Below, piece by piece: positions 45,111-49,362 of a DNA stretch of 49,362 nt. Each line of letters starts with the position of its first letter. The stretch's first letter is position 1. The notes beneath the pieces are model-generated. The model was not told where the DNA came from. It saw nothing but the letters and a program-made list of their open reading frames with translations, and did no database searches. The position numbers were made by a program, and so were the translations under genes. This stretch comes from Methylobacterium trifolii. Its GTDB lineage: Bacteria; Pseudomonadota; Alphaproteobacteria; Rhizobiales; Beijerinckiaceae. The DNA lies in assembly GCF_022179685.1 (NCBI RefSeq), contig NZ_BPRB01000005.1:1-49362 (forward strand), given 5' to 3'.

Positions 45111-46352
45111 TCAGGCGCTCGAGCGAGTCCGCTCCGCGCAGAACCCCCGGATCGCCCGCAGCATCACGGCCGCCCCGGCCTCGATGTCGGACAGGCTCGC
45201 ATACTCCGCCGGGTTGTGGCTGATGCCGCCGCGGCAGCGCACGAACAGCATCGCGATCGGAGCGATGGCGGCCACCGACATGCCGTCGTGGCCCGCCCCG
45301 CTCGGCAGGGCCAGCACCGGATGGCCCTCCTCCGCGATCGCCGCGCCGACGAGCGCCGTCAGCGCGGGGTCGCATGGGACGGCGTCGGCCTCGTGCAGGA
45401 GCGCCACCCCGAGGCCGAGGCGGCGGCGCACGGCGATCTTCCGGCAGGCCGCCTCGATGTCGGCGAGGGCCGCCAGCCGCTGCCCGTCGTCGGGCGCGCG
45501 CAGGTCCAGGCTGAAGCGGGCCTGCCCCGGTATGGTGTTGACCGCCCCCGGCAGCGCCTGGATGCGCCCCACCGTGCCCACGAGGTGCTCCTCGCCCCGG
45601 CAGCGCGCCTCGATCGCCAGGACGCATTCGGCCGCGCCGGCCAGCGCGTCGCGCCGCTCGGTCATGGCCACGGTGCCGGCATGGCCCGCCTCGCCGGTGA
45701 GGGTCAGTTCCAGGCGGCTCGCCCCGCTGATCGCGGTGACGAGGCCGACCGCCAGCCCCTCCCGCTCCAGCATCGGCCCCTGCTCGATGTGCAGCTCCAG
45801 GTAGCCCAGGATTTTTTCAGGATCTCGGGCTGCGCTCTTCACCGCGCCGGGGTCGAGGCCGTAGGCGCGCATGGCCGCCGCCAGCGTGGTGCCGGCCGCG
45901 TCCGTGGTGCGCAGGGCCGCCGGGTCGAGATGGCCGGCGAACGCCCGGCTGCCAGTCAGCGTTGCGGCGAACCGCACCCCCTCCTCGTCGGCGAATCCCA
46001 CCACCTCCAGGGCGACGGGGAGCCGTACGCCCTCGCGCACCAGAGCCGCGACGCAACCGATCCCGGTGAGCACGCCCAGCGGCCCGTCGAAGCGGCCGGC
46101 GTTGCGCACGGTGTCGAGGTGCGAGCCGATCACCAGGGCCGGAGCGTCCGGCTCGGGGCCCTCGACGCGGCCGATCAGGTTGCCGACCGCATCGCGCCGG
46201 ACGCTCATCCCCGCCTCGCGCATCCAGCCCGAGACCAGGATCTCGGCGCGGGCCTGCTCGGGGGTGAGGTAGAGGCGGGTGATCGCGCCCGGCTCCGCGC
46301 TGATGGCGGCGAGCGTATCGAGGCGCTCCTGGATGAGGGGGGCGAAGATCAC
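45111..46352 (-). CDS. M20-family Zn-dependent amidohydrolase (allantoate/N-carbamoyl-amino acid type)
   Basis: A 413-residue metallohydrolase of the M20 allantoate amidohydrolase / N-carbamoyl-L-amino acid hydrolase group. Metal ligands sit in IGSHLDTVRNAGRFDGPLGV (H78, D89), FADEEGVRFAATLTGSRAF, LHIEQGPMLE and GISHNPAEYAS. The dimerisation-domain segment GEAGHAGTVAMTERRDAL is typical. The start is GTG 46352, which overlaps the upstream gene's TGA (GTGA). It cleaves a C-N bond in a ureido compound to release ammonia; the exact substrate cannot be told. It is a paralogue of the next gene. Confidence 0.88.
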   Translation of the reverse strand: MIFAPLIQERLDTLAAISAEPGAITRLYLTPEQARAEILVSGWMREAGMSVRRDAVGNLIGRVEGPEPDAPALVIGSHLDTVRNAGRFDGPLGVLTGIGCVAALVREGVRLPVALEVVGFADEEGVRFAATLTGSRAFAGHLDPAALRTTDAAGTTLAAAMRAYGLDPGAVKSAARDPEKILGYLELHIEQGPMLEREGLAVGLVTAISGASRLELTLTGEAGHAGTVAMTERRDALAGAAECVLAIEARCRGEEHLVGTVGRIQALPGAVNTIPGQARFSLDLRAPDDGQRLAALADIEAACRKIAVRRRLGLGVALLHEADAVPCDPALTALVGAAIAEEGHPVLALPSGAGHDGMSVAAIAPIAMLFVRCRGGISHNPAEYASLSDIEAGAAVMLRAIRGFCAERTRSSA

Positions 46353-47614
46353 GGGCGGGGCCCCCGGGCCAGCGTCAGCAGGGTGTGGAGCAGGACGTCG
46401 GCGCCCGCCGCGCAATCGGCCTGCGTGGCCGATTCCGATTCGTTGTGGCTCACCCCGTCCTTGCAGGGCACGAAGATCATCGCGGCCGGGACTTTCGCTG
46501 CGAGGTTGCAGGCGTCGTGGCCCGCCCCGGAGACCATGCGGCGGCGGGACAAGCCCAGGGACTCGGCCGCGGACTCCACCGCGGCGACGAGGCCGGGATC
46601 GAACGGCACCGGCTCCTTGCGCCAGATCCGCGTGAGGTCGATGTCGAGCCGGCGCCGCGTGCCGATCTCGCCCAGGGCCGCGCGCAGCTCCGCCTCCACC
46701 GCGTCCAGGGTCCCGGATTTCGGATCGCGCACGTCGAGGCTGAAGGCGACGCGGCCCGGCACCACGTTGCGCGAGGGCGCCCCGATCACGCTCTCGCCGA
46801 TGGTGGCCACCGCCGAGGGGCCGTGCGCCAGGGCGATCCGCTCCGCCGCTAGCGCGATCTCGCACAGGCCCAGCAGGGCGTCGCGGCGGCGCGGCATCGG
46901 CGTGGTGCCGGCATGGCTCTCGAAGCCGGTGACGCTCCCGTCGAACCAGGCGATCCCCTGCCCGCCCTCGACCACGCCGATGGTCCGCCCCTCCGCCTCC
47001 AGGATCGGGCCCTGCTCGATATGCAACTCCACGAAGGCCCCGATCTTTTGGGACCCCACCGGTTCGTCTCCCCGGTAGCCGATGGCGTCGAGCGCCTCGG
47101 CGACGGTGATGCCCGCCGCATCGCGCTTGGCCAAGATCTCGTCCGTGGTGAACTCGCCCGCATAGGCGGCCGAGGCCATCATCGCCGGGGCGAAGCGCGA
47201 GCCCTCCTCGTTGGTCCAGTTGACCAGCAGGAGCGGCGCCTCGGTCTCGATCCCGGCATCGTTCAGGCTGCGCATCGCCTCCAGCCCCGCCAGCACCCCC
47301 AGCACGCCGTCGAAGCGGCCCCCGGTCGGCTGGGTGTCGAGGTGCGAGCCGCAGGCGACCGGCGGCAGGCTCATGTCGCGCCCGCGCCGCAGGGCGTACT
47401 GGGTGCCGAGCGCATCGACCCGGACCTCCAGCCCCGCGGCCTCGCAGGCGGCGCGGAACCAGTCGCGCACCTGCCCGTCCTCGGGGGAGAGGGTGAGGCG
47501 GTTGAGGCCGCCGGCCGGCGTCGCGCCGAAGGCCGCCGTCTCCAGGATCGTGGACCACAGCCGCGCGCCGTCGATGCGCAGGTTGTGGGTCTTGGGTAGC
47601 GCCTGCTCGCTCAT
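46349..47614 (-). CDS. M20-family Zn-dependent amidohydrolase, paralogue
   Basis: A 421-residue enzyme of the same group. It has CGSHLDTQPTGGRFDGVLGVLAGLEAMRSL, VNWTNEEGSRFAPAMMAS, ELHIEQGPILEAEGRTIGVV, GFESHAGTTPMPRRRDAL, SGAGHDACNLA and GVSHNESESA, so all metal and substrate positions look intact. HIEQGP and the SGAGHDA block match beta-ureidopropionase/N-carbamoyl hydrolases slightly better than allantoate enzymes. ATG 47614 starts it. It is the first gene of a two-gene operon with four bases of overlap; divergence between the two suggests different ureido substrates or a heteromeric enzyme. Confidence 0.9.
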   Translation of the reverse strand: MSEQALPKTHNLRIDGARLWSTILETAAFGATPAGGLNRLTLSPEDGQVRDWFRAACEAAGLEVRVDALGTQYALRRGRDMSLPPVACGSHLDTQPTGGRFDGVLGVLAGLEAMRSLNDAGIETEAPLLLVNWTNEEGSRFAPAMMASAAYAGEFTTDEILAKRDAAGITVAEALDAIGYRGDEPVGSQKIGAFVELHIEQGPILEAEGRTIGVVEGGQGIAWFDGSVTGFESHAGTTPMPRRRDALLGLCEIALAAERIALAHGPSAVATIGESVIGAPSRNVVPGRVAFSLDVRDPKSGTLDAVEAELRAALGEIGTRRRLDIDLTRIWRKEPVPFDPGLVAAVESAAESLGLSRRRMVSGAGHDACNLAAKVPAAMIFVPCKDGVSHNESESATQADCAAGADVLLHTLLTLARGPRP

Positions 47615-47634
47615 CGCCGTCTCCTGCGCCGTCC

Positions 47635-47812
47635 GGGACGATCGCTCGAGAGCGGTTGCCCTGGATTCCTGGTCAGCCCCAGCCGCCTGCGCCCGCCTCC
47701 GCGGGCTCGGGCTTTCCGCTTCGCTCCGGGGCTTCCGGGATGGATACTCTGGAAACCCCGCTCCGCGGAACGCCCTTCGCGTCCGGACGCCGCCGCGGCG
47801 GCGTCCGGTGGT
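47635..47812 (+). repeat. structured intergenic repeat, family 2, copy 2
   Basis: Homologous to 26468-26638 in the same orientation. Shared blocks include CGCTCGA-AGCG, CCCTGG-TTCCT, GCGCCCGCCTCCGCGGGCTC, GGCTTTC and CGCTTCGCTC, and the chain of hairpins is kept, though the first stem is less perfect here. It fills the gap between the amidohydrolase and TerB genes. No MITE is inserted in this copy. Confidence 0.75.
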
Positions 47813-47823
47813 CGCCCCGAGGA

Positions 47824-48282
47824 TCAATCCGCCCGCTTGACCGGCGAGGCCCGCAGCAGCGCGGCCTCGTCGACCCCCAGGGCGGCGGCGATCTCGGAGA
47901 GCGCCGTCGCCTCGATGGTGCTGATGCCCTCGTGGTCGGCCACGTCCGCCGCGATCAGGAACACGGCCTCGCGCTGGTCCTGGGGCCGGCCGGCAACGGT
48001 TGCCACGTGGCGCAGGTTCTCCGCCCGTCCCGCCCGCGTCCGGGCCCGCGCGATGCCGTCGTAGAGTTCGCTCTCCAGCATCAGGGTGTCGTAGCCTTTC
48101 TCCAGGATCGGGTGGGCGCGCATGCCTGCGAGCGCCGTCTCGAATTCCGGCCCGGCCACCTCCCCGTCCGCCACGATCACGTTGGCGGCGGCCGAGACGG
48201 CGGCCAGCATCAGCGCCTTGTCGCCGGCATAGGCCGAGACCGTGAGGGCCATGCGGCCGAAGATGTCGCGAAGCAGGCTCAT
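47824..48282 (-). CDS. TerB-like protein
   Basis: A 152-residue all-helical protein of the TerB/DjlA-type family: SLLRDIFGRMALTVSAYAGDKALMLAAVSAAANVIVADGEVAGPEFETALAGMRAHPILEKGY...DQREAVFLIAADVADHEGISTIEATALSEIAAALGVDEAALL. The two acidic clusters (VIVADGEVAGPE and DVADHEGIST) are the putative divalent-metal sites. Such proteins associate with tellurite and stress resistance, but isolated members often have unknown roles. ATG 48282 has a weak ribosome binding site. Confidence 0.85.
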   Translation of the reverse strand: MSLLRDIFGRMALTVSAYAGDKALMLAAVSAAANVIVADGEVAGPEFETALAGMRAHPILEKGYDTLMLESELYDGIARARTRAGRAENLRHVATVAGRPQDQREAVFLIAADVADHEGISTIEATALSEIAAALGVDEAALLRASPVKRAD

Positions 48283-48442
48283 GTACGTATTTCTTGGGAC
48301 AGGCGGGGTCCGAGGTGTTCCGGCGCAGCGGGTGCATGATACCGTCCCGATGCGCAACCTCCGCCGCCCGGCGGTGCTGCGACCGGCGGGCCGGCCCCGA
48401 AGCTCCCCTCCGACGGGTGCCGGTCCGCCGTATCGAGGGGGC

Positions 48443-49362
48443 TCACCGTCGAGCTCCCTCCGCCTTCCTTCCGGGAGCGCCCTTCGGCCGAGCCCGCCCC
48501 GCAGTCTCGGCGGCGAGATCGTCGACGACGCCGGCCAGCGCCGCCCGCTCCGTCTCCCCCCGCTTGCGCGCCGCCTCGAAGGCCGCCACCTGCCGGTCCG
48601 CGCTCGACCCCTGCGCCGCGATCGTCCGCGCATGGGCGCAGACCGCGCCGCAGCCGAGCGTTTCCGCGTCCTCTTCCGTCAGGGCGAGCAGCCCGTCGAC
48701 GGCCTCGGCCAGGGGCACGGCCCGCTCGGCCGCCTCGTCGATCAGCTCGGCCCGCACCCCGTCGCGCTCGGCCCGCCACAGGTTCTCCATCACGAAGCCC
48801 CGCGAGGCGCCGGTCAGGCGGGCGTGGATCTCGGGATCGCGGTCCACCCGGCGCACGAGACAGCGGAACAGGGCCGCGACCGTGAGCGCGTCCTCCAGCC
48901 GGGTGCAGCTGTCGGCGACGCGCAGCTCCAGGGTCGGGAACTTCACGGAGGCGCGCAGGTGCCACCACAGGAAGCTCGCATCCTCGATCGCGCCGGCCTT
49001 CTCCATCACCCGGACGTAGCGGTCGTAGTCCGCCCGGTCGTCGAAGAGTTCGGGCAGGCCGGTGCGGGGCAGTTCGGCGTAGGCCCGCATCCGATAGCCG
49101 GACAGGCCGGTCGGGTGCCCCTGCCAGAACGGCGAGGAGGTCGAGAGGGCGAGCAGGACCGGCAGGAACGGCAGCAGACGGTTCTTGAGGTCGACCCGCG
49201 CGTCCGGGCGCGGCACCTCCACGTGGACGTGCAGGCCGCAGACCATGTTGCGCTGCCCGATCATGCGCAGGTCCCGCATGATGCCGCGGTAGCGGTCCCC
49301 GTCCGTCTCGGTCTGGCGGCGCCAGGTCGCGGTGGGGTGGGTGCCGGCGGCGAAGACCAGGA
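48443..49362 (-). CDS. GCS2/YbdK-family carboxylate-amine ligase (5' end beyond window)
   Basis: A partial gene: 306 codons are visible and the N-terminal part lies beyond the right edge. FAAGTHPTATWRRQTE followed by GLHVHVEVPRPDARVDLKNRLLPFLPVLLALSTSSPFWQGHPTGLSGYRMRAYAELPRTGLPELFDD is the glutamate-cysteine ligase type 2 (YbdK/EgtA-like) fold, and WWHLRASVKFPTLELRVADSCTRLEDAL is its C-terminal block. The family makes gamma-glutamyl amides using ATP; YbdK itself is a weak glutamate-cysteine ligase. The tail (RARPKGAPGRKAEGARR) is basic. The 160-base gap before the TerB gene shows nothing recognisable. Confidence 0.9.
   Translation of the reverse strand, partial: LVFAAGTHPTATWRRQTETDGDRYRGIMRDLRMIGQRNMVCGLHVHVEVPRPDARVDLKNRLLPFLPVLLALSTSSPFWQGHPTGLSGYRMRAYAELPRTGLPELFDDRADYDRYVRVMEKAGAIEDASFLWWHLRASVKFPTLELRVADSCTRLEDALTVAALFRCLVRRVDRDPEIHARLTGASRGFVMENLWRAERDGVRAELIDEAAERAVPLAEAVDGLLALTEEDAETLGCGAVCAHARTIAAQGSSADRQVAAFEAARKRGETERAALAGVVDDLAAETAGRARPKGAPGRKAEGARR

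Overview
The window is a 49.4-kb piece of a GC-rich alphaproteobacterial chromosome. Gene content and small-protein style point to Rhizobiales, most likely Methylobacterium or a close relative. The basis is the set of core genes (ftsK, lolA, nadE, xth, rpsO-pnp, tRNA-Val), the CTTG-N17-CTATAG-type promoters, two sites resembling the EcfG general-stress promoter, and a small RNA with the UUUCCUCCCU motif of the Rhizobiales alpha-r8/MmgR family. The genus is inferred from recall; no database search was possible.

Region by region. 1-5 kb: an orphan branched-chain-type solute-binding protein, a tyrosine-phosphatase-like enzyme, an orphan TRAP binding protein, a previously unlabelled minus-strand small RNA (3209-3300) with its own promoter and terminator, and a class II DNA photolyase. 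5-12.4 kb: a ClC chloride channel, a stress-type small membrane protein, an SDR oxidoreductase, a CDF metal exporter, a HIT hydrolase, a PilZ protein, a small hypothetical protein and glutamine-dependent NAD synthetase. 12.4-18.7 kb: an FtsK translocase with no visible membrane segments, LolA, a PlsC-type acyltransferase and exonuclease III. 19-26 kb: an amino-acid permease, rpsO and pnp separated by a terminator and a run of perfect hairpins, a SWIM zinc-finger protein, and two small membrane proteins. 26.4-26.8 kb is a non-coding patch made of a long structured repeat interrupted by a MITE-like element with a 5-bp target duplication.

26.9-30.1 kb: RidA, a putrescine-type binding protein, CinA-type amidase and an FAD monooxygenase. 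30.4-34.4 kb: the most striking locus, a translationally coupled kaiC-kaiB-kaiB'-histidine kinase/receiver operon without kaiA. This looks like a proteobacterial KaiBC timing or stress-signalling module with its output kinase attached. 34.4-42.8 kb: a surface-polysaccharide block with a 1230-residue multi-domain glycosyltransferase, a separate paralogue of its N-terminal domain, tRNA-Val(GAC), an unrecognised 348-residue protein and a double-GT2 glycosyltransferase. 43-49.4 kb: a small secreted protein, another orphan binding protein, two overlapping M20-type amidohydrolases, a TerB-like protein, and a GCS2/YbdK ligase that runs off the right edge.

Four unrelated kinds of intergenic repeat occur (18.72/42.81 kb, 26.47/47.64 kb, 26.64 kb, 44.92 kb). 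They are a notable feature of the window. I saw no CRISPR array, phage, integrase or intact insertion sequence.
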